Of a stretch of 64,000 nucleotides of DNA, positions 27,556-35,286 are shown one piece after another (within the stretch, counting starts at the first letter, position 1; each line of letters starts with the position of its first letter). The notes under the pieces were generated by a model. The model did not search any database, had not been told where the DNA came from, and saw nothing but the letters and a program-made list of their open reading frames with translations. The position numbers and the translations under genes are program-made. The stretch lies in contig NZ_KI866530.1 of assembly GCF_000511175.1 (NCBI RefSeq), positions 2,248,418 through 2,312,417 on the forward strand, read 5' to 3'. Origin of the DNA: Sediminibacterium salmoneum NBRC 103935. Lineage in GTDB: Bacteria > Bacteroidota > Bacteroidia > Chitinophagales > Chitinophagaceae.

Positions 27556-27578
27556 GTATCAATTTGAACAACCAATTT

Positions 27579-29105
27579 ATGAGCGAAGTACATTTTTCAG
27601 AACAAGAATTAATCAGAAGAGAGAAGCTTGCAAAATTGCAGGCCGCAGGGATTGATCCGTTTCCCGCACCATTGTATCCTGTCAACAGTTTTTCTGTTGA
27701 TATCAAAAATAATTACACTGAAGAAAACAAAGATCAGTTTACCAATCTTTGTGTGGCAGGAAGAATTATGAGCATGAATGATAAAGGAAAAGTTTTCTTT
27801 ATCAAGATTCAGGATAGTAAAGGCATCATTCAATTGTATGTAAAACGAGATGATATTTGTCCGGAAGAAGACAAGTCATTCTGGGATACGGTTGTAAAAC
27901 ACGGATTGGATTTGGGAGATATCATCGGGTGTACAGGTTTTGCTTTTATTACCAAGACCGGCGAAACATCTATACATGCGCAAACATTAACCCTACTCAC
28001 CAAGTCTTTAAAACCACTCCCGGTTGTAAAGAGAGATGAAGAAGGAAATGTTTTTGATGCCGTAACCGATCCGGAATTTCGGTATCGTCAGCGATATGCA
28101 GACCTTATCATCAACCCCGATGTAAAAGACACTTTTGTTAAAAGAACCAAAATCATCAATACCATCCGTGAATTTTTGAATTCACATGGAGCAGTAGAAG
28201 TAGATACCCCGGTTTTGCAGGCTATTCCGGGAGGAGCTGCTGCCCGTCCCTTTATTACGCACCACAATGCCCTGGACGTTCCTTTTTACCTAAGAATTGC
28301 CAACGAATTGTATTTGAAGCGTCTGATTGTAGGTGGTTTTGACTGGGTATATGAATTCAGCCGCAACTTCAGAAATGAAGGAATGGACAGAACCCATAAT
28401 CCGGAGTTCACGGTATTAGAGTGGTACACTGCTTACAAGGACTATATCTGGATGATGGAAGTAACCGAGCAGTTATTCGAAAAGATTGCCCTAACCATCC
28501 ACGGAACTACGGATGTACAATTAGGAGACAAAATCGTAAGCTTCAAAGCGCCATTTAAAAGAATCAGCATACACGATGCCATTAAGGAGAATACCGGCAT
28601 TGATGTAAGCGGAATGGATGAAGCTGGCTTAAGAGAAGTTTGCAAGCAATTAAAAATTGATGTGCCTCCAACTATTGGAAAGGGAAAACTGATTGATGAA
28701 ATTTTCGGTGCTACCAGTGAACATACTTATGTACAACCAACTTTCATAATTGACTATCCGGTAGAAATGAGTCCTTTAACCAAGAAGCATCGCAGTAAAC
28801 CAGGTTTGGTTGAGCGATTTGAATTAATGGTTAATGGAAAAGAACTGGCCAATGCCTATACAGAATTAAACGACCCAATTGACCAGCGTGAACGTTTTGA
28901 AGAACAGGTTAAGCTGATGGAAAGAGGAGACGATGAAGCCATGTTTATCGACTACGACTTTTTACGCGCCCTTGAATACGGCATGCCGCCTACTTCAGGA
29001 ATTGGAATTGGTATTGACCGTTTGTGCATGATGATGACCAACCAGGCTTCCATTCAGGATGTGTTGCTGTTCCCTCAGATGAGACCTGAACGATTCGAAG
29101 ATTAA
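27579..29105 (+). CDS. lysS: Lysyl-tRNA synthetase, class II
   Basis: 508 residues from the ATG at 27579; an in-frame TTG at 27549 would put the terminator-like hairpin in coding sequence and is rejected. The N-terminal OB-fold anticodon-binding domain (about 60-160) is followed by the class II catalytic core: motif 2 around FRNEGMDRTHNPEFTVLE and motif 3 GIGIGIDRLCMM near the C-terminus. It charges tRNA-Lys. A strong promoter and a structured leader precede it. It overlaps the convergent SDR gene by four bases (TTAA). Confidence 0.97.
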   Translation: MSEVHFSEQELIRREKLAKLQAAGIDPFPAPLYPVNSFSVDIKNNYTEENKDQFTNLCVAGRIMSMNDKGKVFFIKIQDSKGIIQLYVKRDDICPEEDKSFWDTVVKHGLDLGDIIGCTGFAFITKTGETSIHAQTLTLLTKSLKPLPVVKRDEEGNVFDAVTDPEFRYRQRYADLIINPDVKDTFVKRTKIINTIREFLNSHGAVEVDTPVLQAIPGGAAARPFITHHNALDVPFYLRIANELYLKRLIVGGFDWVYEFSRNFRNEGMDRTHNPEFTVLEWYTAYKDYIWMMEVTEQLFEKIALTIHGTTDVQLGDKIVSFKAPFKRISIHDAIKENTGIDVSGMDEAGLREVCKQLKIDVPPTIGKGKLIDEIFGATSEHTYVQPTFIIDYPVEMSPLTKKHRSKPGLVERFELMVNGKELANAYTELNDPIDQRERFEEQVKLMERGDDEAMFIDYDFLRALEYGMPPTSGIGIGIDRLCMMMTNQASIQDVLLFPQMRPERFED

Positions 29106-29926
29106 TCAACAAATAAATCTGGATACAATTGGCCTCCGGGCACAACTGCATACTGATCTAAATTAGAAATACCTTCTTTGGCAAGAACTTCTTCGTCAAT
29201 GAAGGTATTTCCCGTATAGGCCAGTCCTGTTTTAGAAAGTATATAGTAAACACTGTCAGCAATGATTTCCGGTGTACGACTCATCTTGGCCAAAGCTTCA
29301 CCACCCAGCAGGTTTCTTACCGCTGCTGTATCAATGGTTGTTTTAGGCCATAGTGCATTGGAGGCAATGCCATCGTTCTTAAACTCTGCAGCCCATCCCA
29401 ATGCCAGCATACTCATATTGTATTTGGTAAGCGTGTAAGCAATATGTCCACCCATCCACTTAGGTTTTAAACTAATTGGCGGTGATAAGGTAATGATATG
29501 CGGATTGTTCCCTTTTTTTAACCAGGGTAAACAATGTTTTACAACTAAAAAAGTCCCTCTTACATTAATGCTTTGCATCAGGTCAAATCGCTTTGCCTCT
29601 GTTTTTTCGGTGTTGGTTAAAGAAATAGCGGATGCGTTGTTAATGACAACATCAATCCCCCCAAACTTATCTACTGCCTGCTGTACGGCTGCAGCAATCT
29701 GTGCTTCGTCTCTGATGTCTACCTGCACAGCCAGTGCTTTACCACCAGCGGCTTCCACTTCCTCAGCAGCAGAATAAATGGTTCCTCCCAGTCGGGGGTC
29801 CTCTTCTACACTTTTGGCTGCAATTACAATATTGGCTCCTTCTTTGGCCAGTCTTAAAGCAATGGCTTTTCCGATCCCTCTGCTGGCACCGGTAATAAAT
29901 ACAGTTCTGTTGGCAAATGATGACAT
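29102..29926 (-). CDS. SDR oxidoreductase (HSDL2 / citronellol-dehydrogenase-like)
   Basis: 274 residues. Cofactor loop TGASRGIG (residues 12-19), NNAS in place of NNAG (about 96-99), catalytic serine region ITLSPP and the pair YTLTK (about 167-171). The SPP and the ALWPKTTIDT segment are typical of the hydroxysteroid-dehydrogenase-like 2 subgroup, distinct from FabG. The substrate is probably a lipid-derived or terpenoid alcohol, but this is inferred. It lies 38 bases downstream of gmk on the same strand and could be cotranscribed with it. Confidence 0.85.
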   Translation of the reverse strand: MSSFANRTVFITGASRGIGKAIALRLAKEGANIVIAAKSVEEDPRLGGTIYSAAEEVEAAGGKALAVQVDIRDEAQIAAAVQQAVDKFGGIDVVINNASAISLTNTEKTEAKRFDLMQSINVRGTFLVVKHCLPWLKKGNNPHIITLSPPISLKPKWMGGHIAYTLTKYNMSMLALGWAAEFKNDGIASNALWPKTTIDTAAVRNLLGGEALAKMSRTPEIIADSVYYILSKTGLAYTGNTFIDEEVLAKEGISNLDQYAVVPGGQLYPDLFVD

Positions 29927-29964
29927 AGATAAAAGCTTAGAGACTCAATTTAAGCCAAAGCAAT

Positions 29965-30540
29965 TTACCAACCGAGGAATTCTTTGATTACTTCTTCTGT
30001 TTCTTTGCAAGCTTTCTCCAGATTGTCATTCAGAATATTTTTGTGAAAATGACTTTTGAAAGAAAGCTCATAACTGGCTTTATTCACCCGGTTTGCCAGG
30101 CTCTCCGGTGTTTCCGTACCCCGGCTTTCCAGTCTTTTCTTTAATTCTTCTACTGAAGGGGGTTCTATAAAAATAGACAGGCAACGATTGGGAAACTGAT
30201 CTTGTAAATGAATGGCTCCTTTTACATCAATATCAAGGATGGGAATTTTACCAAGATTCCAGATTCTTTCCAATTCAGCCTTTAATGTGCCGTAATAACT
30301 TCCTTCATATACCATTTCCCATTCTACAAATGCATTTTCTTCAATTCTCTGTTTAAACTCCGCTTCCGAAATAAAATGATAATGAACCCCGTCTTTTTCC
30401 TCCCCTCTGGGTTTTCTGGTAGCAGCCGATATAGACAAGGAAAGGAGGGGGTGCTGCTGTAACAGATAGCGTGTTATAGAAGTTTTACCCGATCCGGAAG
30501 GTGCGGCAATAATGATGATTTTGCGAGTATCGGCTCCCAT
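29965..30540 (-). CDS. gmk: Guanylate kinase
   Basis: 191 residues, the normal length. The P-loop APSGSGKTS is near residues 13-21, the GMP-binding region SISAATRKPRGEEKDGVHYHF follows, and the lid includes ERLESRGTE-like sequence (KKRLESRGTETPESLANRV). It phosphorylates GMP or dGMP to the diphosphate. Upstream the usual neighbours of gmk are replaced by the AT-rich secreted-protein island, 26 bases away. Confidence 0.96.
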   Translation of the reverse strand: MGADTRKIIIIAAPSGSGKTSITRYLLQQHPLLSLSISAATRKPRGEEKDGVHYHFISEAEFKQRIEENAFVEWEMVYEGSYYGTLKAELERIWNLGKIPILDIDVKGAIHLQDQFPNRCLSIFIEPPSVEELKKRLESRGTETPESLANRVNKASYELSFKSHFHKNILNDNLEKACKETEEVIKEFLGW

Positions 30541-30566
30541 TCAAAATATGTTTCTGCAAAAAACGA

Positions 30567-30989
30567 CTATTTTTTTGGAATTGTTTTTGCAACTTTTCGT
30601 CTAAATAATGCTGGTTCTGGCATCATGTACTCTGTAATGCTTAGAGTTTTAGTTCCTATACCATTAATTTCGTAACAAGTAATTTCCTTTGTTTCAAAAT
30701 TATTTAATTGCAAATAGCTTATTGATTCGTCATTAAGATTTACTTTAGCAATTTTTCCGCAATAAGAATTAGCTGGTGTTAACTTATAATAGTATTTGGA
30801 TATTAATTGTTTGGCCATATATTCTTTGCAAGAAGAATCTTTATCAAAAATAAAAACCCAATCTCCTTCAGTTGAAATCCAAGTGCCAACTATTAATTTT
30901 CTTTCAGAGTTTATATTTTGAGAATGAAGCTTTTCATTAACTACTAAAAACAACATTGAAAAGAGAAATATTTTTTTAAAATCAAACAT
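30567..30989 (-). CDS. Small secreted protein, paralogue A
   Basis: 140 residues with an N-terminal hydrophobic signal segment (FLFSMLFLVV) and probable cleavage near residue 22. The mature part is beta-rich. It is clearly related to the protein encoded at 31018-31452: both have TWIS after the signal peptide, a cysteine followed by EY (CKEY / CIEY), YLQL and CYEINGxG in the same order. The overall look is lipocalin-like. It lies downstream of the broken GH19 lipoprotein gene on the same strand, a position usual for a protective partner of a secreted effector, but that role is inference. Base composition is more AT-rich than gmk next to it. Confidence 0.6.
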   Translation of the reverse strand: MFDFKKIFLFSMLFLVVNEKLHSQNINSERKLIVGTWISTEGDWVFIFDKDSSCKEYMAKQLISKYYYKLTPANSYCGKIAKVNLNDESISYLQLNNFETKEITCYEINGIGTKTLSITEYMMPEPALFRRKVAKTIPKK

Positions 30990-31017
30990 AGTTTTTATTT
31001 AAAGATAAAAAGATAAT

Positions 31018-31452
31018 CTATTTAAAAAAAACAGAAAGTTCTGCAGTTCCTACTTTTGTAAGAGACAATAATTCACCCACGCCATTTATTTCATAACAAT
31101 ATGTTGAACCATCAGAACTAACTAACTGTAAATAACTGGTTTCCTGCTCTTGATCAACTAAAACAGAAATGCTGCATTGTGGTGTAGTATTTGAAATATT
31201 ATAATTAAAAGTACCTGAAACGAAAGATCCATAATACTCAATACAAGTGCCATCGTTTTTAAACTCAAGTTTATAATTAGAATCATCTTCAGATATCCAT
31301 GTTGCAATAATATTAGTTTGCTCATCTACTAAATATTGTGGTGTTTGAGGAGAAAAAAAATACTTTATCTCCCTATACTTAGAATACCCAAAAGTTAGCA
31401 TAAGAATAAAAGCGATTAATAACGCGGATGTAATTGTTTTTTTAAATTTCAT
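31018..31452 (-). CDS. Small secreted protein, paralogue B
   Basis: 144 residues with an uncleaved or cleaved N-terminal hydrophobic segment (ALLIAFILMLTFGY, about 10-23). It shares TWIS, CIEY, YLQL and CYEINGVG with the neighbouring paralogue, whose gene is 28 bases downstream, so the pair arose by tandem duplication with strong divergence. No known domain was recognised. The GH19-encoding frame lies 16 bases upstream, so the set is probably one operon. Confidence 0.6.
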   Translation of the reverse strand: MKFKKTITSALLIAFILMLTFGYSKYREIKYFFSPQTPQYLVDEQTNIIATWISEDDSNYKLEFKNDGTCIEYYGSFVSGTFNYNISNTTPQCSISVLVDQEQETSYLQLVSSDGSTYCYEINGVGELLSLTKVGTAELSVFFK

Positions 31453-31468
31453 GAATTAATAAAATTTT

Positions 31469-32977
31469 TTATTGACAGAATATATAGATCTTAGTTTTAT
31501 TATAATAACTTTTCCTTTCATTTATCCCATTCAATTTCCCATTTACTAATCTTGTCACTTGTTCAACAAGAGTATTCGAATTAATTGAAATTTCAGATAA
31601 TACTCTTGATTTAAAATACCACAAGGCCGAAATCACACTTATAGGATCATTACTTACTAAGGTCTCTGGGTGATTTAGTAAATCAAGATTAGAAGAAAAA
31701 TTTGAATTATAATAATCCTGAAAATTTTGGTAGTTATCTTTAAAAGTTAATTGAAAAATTCCTCTACCTCTGTATCGAAAACCATCTCCAGATGCTTCGC
31801 TTCCATTTCCATATCGATTTCTATAAACCAAGTTTGCAAGTTTTTCAGAGTTATGTAAATAATTGTTTGGATTTTTTCTCAATGGATCAATAAATGAAAA
31901 GTGCTTAGGATAAATATTAGCTAAACGAGTTGCAGAAGAATAATTTAGATTTTCTGACCTTTGCAATGAAGTAAAACCGCCAGTTTCAGTTGCAGCTTGA
32001 GCCAAAAAATGACGTAGTTTATTTTCATTGTCTATACCAAACTTGCCGCCATACTCATTTATAAGATTTGCTAAAGAATTCAAAGAAGCATCATTAATTA
32101 CCAGCTGGAAATGCACTTTTTAAAGCCTCTTTAGAAGTTGGGCAGGGTGATTTTGGAGGGATAGAAGGAGTTGTAGATCCATTAGAATTTCCGCTTCCAC
32201 CACCACTTGTAGGTGGCCAAGTTTCAGTTCCTCCTGACCCTGAAAAGCAAAATGTAGATGTAACTTCTCCAATATACCTCCAACCACACTCAATGTTATA
32301 ATCTCCAGCAGCACTTGCCCCTAAACTGATACAAGAATATACATACTGGCTTTCTGTTGTATTATAACACAACGATTCTGGATCATTAACATTTCTGGAC
32401 CTTATTTTTTGTTCTAATTGACGGATTGAAGTGTTTGAAAATGATTGATTTTGCATTTCTTTGCGCTTCATCACTTTGTTTGTTGAAAAATCAGTAAACC
32501 AGACATCTAACACTTTTCCGTCAAAAGTGTGATAGCTTTCTATAGTACCCTTTCTAACACTATCTGAAAAAGCCAAGGTTGCATTAGGAATAGTATATTT
32601 AATAACAGACTCTATTTTATCACTAACTTTTCTAAAAACAAGACTAAATTGAATTTGTGTTGAAACTGAACTATTTGAACTTTTAATGCCCTTATCATGC
32701 TCGTGATTTAAACCTTCTACAAATTTTACCTCTGTATATGAAATATTATTAATGATTGCTTTTTTTGTAGTTGACCAATCTAATGTTAACACTTGTTTAC
32801 TTTTTCTTTAGTATACATATAAAGAATTCCTTCTTTATAGTTTTTCCCATTTTCTTTAATCCATGTTTTTTCAACATAAAATTCATCTTGTGGCATGAAT
32901 GTTTGTTTAATACAAGATGCAACAGATAATACAATAGTTAAAAAGAATAGTGATTTAAAGACCCTTTTTGAAATCAT
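31469..32977 (-). pseudogene. Lipoprotein with C-terminal GH19 lysozyme/chitinase-like domain, broken by two frameshifts
   Basis: Three consecutive frames read as one protein if two indels are corrected. Segment 1 (32977-32786) has a signal peptide with a lipobox (VASC). Segment 2 (32792-32094) is a beta-rich middle region ending in a Gly/Ser/Pro/Thr linker. Segment 3 (32116-31469) is a GH19 domain with likely catalytic Glu in TETGG and SENLNYS and the RGRGIFQLT motif. The first break is at the A5 run read on the minus strand (32801-32805); one more A restores the frame (K-E-K-S-K-Q-V-L-T-L-D-W). The second is a tandem ATTA duplication (32093-32100); removing one copy gives A-G-N-D-A-S-L. Segments 2 and 3 otherwise begin with poor GTG starts. 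A genuine pseudogene, a phase-variable gene and sequencing error are all possible. Confidence 0.75.
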
Positions 32978-33032
32978 TCGATTTGTTTTATTAGTAGAAA
33001 ATGAAAATAAATAGTACTATCTATTTTATATA

Positions 33033-33084
33033 TATCCAAATGAATATTTCTTCTAGTAGCTTAAAAACTTATCCATTTGGATAA
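33033..33084. promoter_or_regulatory. Inverted-repeat pair upstream of the response regulator gene
   Basis: TATCCAAATG (33033-33042) and CATTTGGATA (33074-33083) are exact reverse complements, separated by 31 bases. The second arm is part of its own local dyad, TTATCC-ATTT-GGATAA (33069-33084). Two related sites between a lipoprotein gene and a regulator gene suggest operators for a dimeric regulator, possibly autoregulation. Confidence 0.35.
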
Positions 33085-33122
33085 TCGAATATGCAAAATT
33101 TACATATAATAATTATTTATGT

Positions 33123-33130
33123 TATTTTTG
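33123..33130 (+). promoter_or_regulatory. Candidate -7 element of the response regulator gene
   Basis: TATTTTTG matches TAnnTTTG, 16 bases before the ATG at 33147. No TTG -33 element was found at normal spacing, so an activator or a different sigma factor could be needed. Confidence 0.3.
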
Positions 33131-33146
33131 GTCTTTATAAGCTTTT

Positions 33147-33866
33147 ATGATACAGATAGGTTTAGTAGAAGACAATGAGCGCTATAGGCTATTGATTAAA
33201 AATGAGATCGGTAAAGTTAAAAACTCAAAACTAATTATTGATGCTTCTGATGGTTTTGAGTTGCTGCTAAATTTGAACCTTGCCAAAAAACTTCCAGATA
33301 TACTACTATTAGATATTGAACTACCCAAAATAGATGGTTTACTTTTAACAAGTTATATTTCGCGAACTTATCCCTCTATTAAGATAATTGGTGTATCCTC
33401 ACATAGTAATAAAGCACTAGTTACTGAAGTTCTTAATGAAGGAGCCAGAAGTTTTATTAGCAAGCACTTTACAAGTCCTAACTCAGCTATATATAAACAA
33501 GCTTATGGAAATAGAAGTGTTTTCAGAGAGGCTTTAGATTATACAATTTTAAATTCAACATATATTGACGACTTGCTTTTTAATAAAGGGAAAGAATTAA
33601 AACTATCAAGTTCAACAAATCAAATAATTGATAAAAAAATTCCAGAACTTACTTTAATACAACGCCAGTTTTTGTTATTGAATGCTGCTGATTTAAGTTA
33701 CTCAGAAATTGCATTGATAATGAATAAAAGTCTCCCGTCTATCAAAAAATATCTTGCCTATTTTCTAGAAAAATTTGAAGTAAAGAATAAATCAGAATTA
33801 ATCACATATTGTATAAAAAACGGTTTTGTTAAACTCCCAGCTCTTTATAATCAATATGCAAACTGA
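33147..33866 (+). CDS. LuxR-type response regulator of the AT-rich island
   Basis: 239 residues. The receiver domain has the acidic pair in VEDNE and the acceptor aspartate in LLLDIELPKIDG (D57 region), with SSH and K in the expected C-terminal positions. The C-terminal helix-turn-helix (YSEIALIMNKSLPSIKKYLA, about 190-210) is divergent for the GerE family. A longer linker than usual joins the domains. No kinase is nearby. It is divergent from the broken lipoprotein gene and shares its AT-rich character, so it may belong to that island. The nearby dyads are candidate targets. Confidence 0.75.
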   Translation: MIQIGLVEDNERYRLLIKNEIGKVKNSKLIIDASDGFELLLNLNLAKKLPDILLLDIELPKIDGLLLTSYISRTYPSIKIIGVSSHSNKALVTEVLNEGARSFISKHFTSPNSAIYKQAYGNRSVFREALDYTILNSTYIDDLLFNKGKELKLSSSTNQIIDKKIPELTLIQRQFLLLNAADLSYSEIALIMNKSLPSIKKYLAYFLEKFEVKNKSELITYCIKNGFVKLPALYNQYAN

Positions 33867-33951
33867 TTTTGCAGAAATCGTTTAGATTTGTTACAATAAC
33901 ATCTTTTTTATAAAAGAGATTTGTTGTTCTTGATTGAGGTAAATTAATTTT

Positions 33952-34668
33952 ATGAAATCTGATCAACCTTATTATTTACTTTTTGATCAAAACCCCTACG
34001 CGGTTTGTTCGTTAGACTTAGAAGGAAACATAACTTCCATGAACAATCAACTGCCGCTTTTATTAGAATGTCCTGAAACTAAATTAAACGGTGAAAGTAT
34101 ATTTCCATTTCTGCTTCAAGATGAAATGGGTACTGTTTTTAGAATATTCAACCTGGTAAAATCAGGGACAACACAAAAGTTCAAATGCAAAGTTCAAACT
34201 GTCAGGAATAAGCAATTAACGTGCATTATCACCTATATTCCTATTAAAATAGAAGGTGCAATAACCGGAATTTATGCGTTGATTAACGACATTACCGAAA
34301 ATGTTGCTGAAGAACTGGAACTGGAAAAATCTTTGAGAGACCTGAAAAAAATTCTGGATGCCTCACTTGATATTTTGTGTGTATTAAATATTAAGGGAGA
34401 ATTTGTAAGAATTAATAAACAGGTAGAAGAATTATGGGGATACGAAGACTGGGAGTTAGTGGGAAAAGATATTATAGATTTTGTGCTGGAAGACGACAGA
34501 AGAAAAACATTTGAAGCCTTTTCACAGATAAAACGCGGAATAGAATTAAAAGACTTCGAGAACAGAATGTTGAAGAAGGATGGATCCACCATCATCATGC
34601 AATGGTTCGCCAGCTGGGACAGTATGACCCACTCGGTTTATGCAAGTGCCCGACACTTAAAATTTTAG
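33952..34668 (+). CDS. Stand-alone tandem PAS protein
   Basis: 238 residues with two PAS domains (about 5-120 and 125-235), including a short coiled coil between them (LELEKSLRDLKKILDAS). The second has a typical PAC end (DGSTIIMQWFASWD). There is no kinase, cyclase, GGDEF or DNA-binding output, no signal peptide and no membrane segment. It could be a cytoplasmic sensor subunit acting by protein contact or the remnant of a longer kinase; the following DNA shows no kinase remnant. Downstream is a lysophospholipid acyltransferase gene. Confidence 0.8.
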   Translation: MKSDQPYYLLFDQNPYAVCSLDLEGNITSMNNQLPLLLECPETKLNGESIFPFLLQDEMGTVFRIFNLVKSGTTQKFKCKVQTVRNKQLTCIITYIPIKIEGAITGIYALINDITENVAEELELEKSLRDLKKILDASLDILCVLNIKGEFVRINKQVEELWGYEDWELVGKDIIDFVLEDDRRKTFEAFSQIKRGIELKDFENRMLKKDGSTIIMQWFASWDSMTHSVYASARHLKF

Positions 34669-34714
34669 GAACAATTCTATTTTTTTTCTATCTTGATTTT
34701 CCCAACCGATTGCT

Positions 34715-35272
34715 ATGCGTATATGCTGGAACCTATTTCTGCAAATGCAGGGATGGAAAATTCGTAGTGAATTTCCCTATCACCTGAAAAAATGTGTGAT
34801 AGCCGTAGGGCCTCATACCAGTGCCTGGGATTTTGTAGTTGGACTAGCAGTTAGAAGTAAGCTCAAATTATACCATCTTAATTTTCTGGGCAAGGCGGAA
34901 TTATTCAAAGGAAGATTTGGCTTTTTCTTCAGAAAAATGGGGGGATTTCCCGTTGATAGATTCAGCAATAACAATGTAGTTGATCAGGTTGCAGAACAAT
35001 TCAGGATCCGCGATCAGTTTGTTCTGGCATTATCCCCTGAGGGTACCAGAAAAAAAGTAGATAAATTAAGAACTGGTTTTTATCATATTGCACTAAAAGC
35101 AGGTGTACCCATTGTATTAGCCGGTTTGGATTTCGGTAGAAAAGAAATCAGTTTCAGCGAACCCTTCCTGCCAACCGGTAATATGGAAGAAGACTTTAAA
35201 AAAATCATACATTTTTTTGCCGACAAGGAAGGTAAGATACCAGAATACGGCCTGAAACATTTAGATCACTAA
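34715..35272 (+). CDS. 1-acylglycerol-3-phosphate acyltransferase-like protein (PlsC family)
   Basis: 185 residues, short for the family. The catalytic block I is PHTSAWD (His and Asp separated by four residues), and block III contains LSPEGTRKK, both typical of PlsC-type enzymes. It acylates lysophosphatidic acid or a related lipid at the membrane. The acyl-CoA ligase starts 14 bases downstream, which fits an acyl-group-handling operon. The start at 34715 leaves a short N-terminal hydrophobic region; earlier in-frame starts were not supported. Confidence 0.85.
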   Translation: MRICWNLFLQMQGWKIRSEFPYHLKKCVIAVGPHTSAWDFVVGLAVRSKLKLYHLNFLGKAELFKGRFGFFFRKMGGFPVDRFSNNNVVDQVAEQFRIRDQFVLALSPEGTRKKVDKLRTGFYHIALKAGVPIVLAGLDFGRKEISFSEPFLPTGNMEEDFKKIIHFFADKEGKIPEYGLKHLDH

Positions 35273-35286
35273 TCCCCCTAAACCAT

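Noticed and set aside
32978..33032. Small gene in the gap before the response regulator
   Set aside because: No frame of useful length or start/stop arrangement; only AT-rich sequence.
34669..34714. Continuation of the PAS protein into a kinase
   Set aside because: All frames end at stops shortly after the PAS domain and the acyltransferase follows; no HisKA or ATPase remnant is present.
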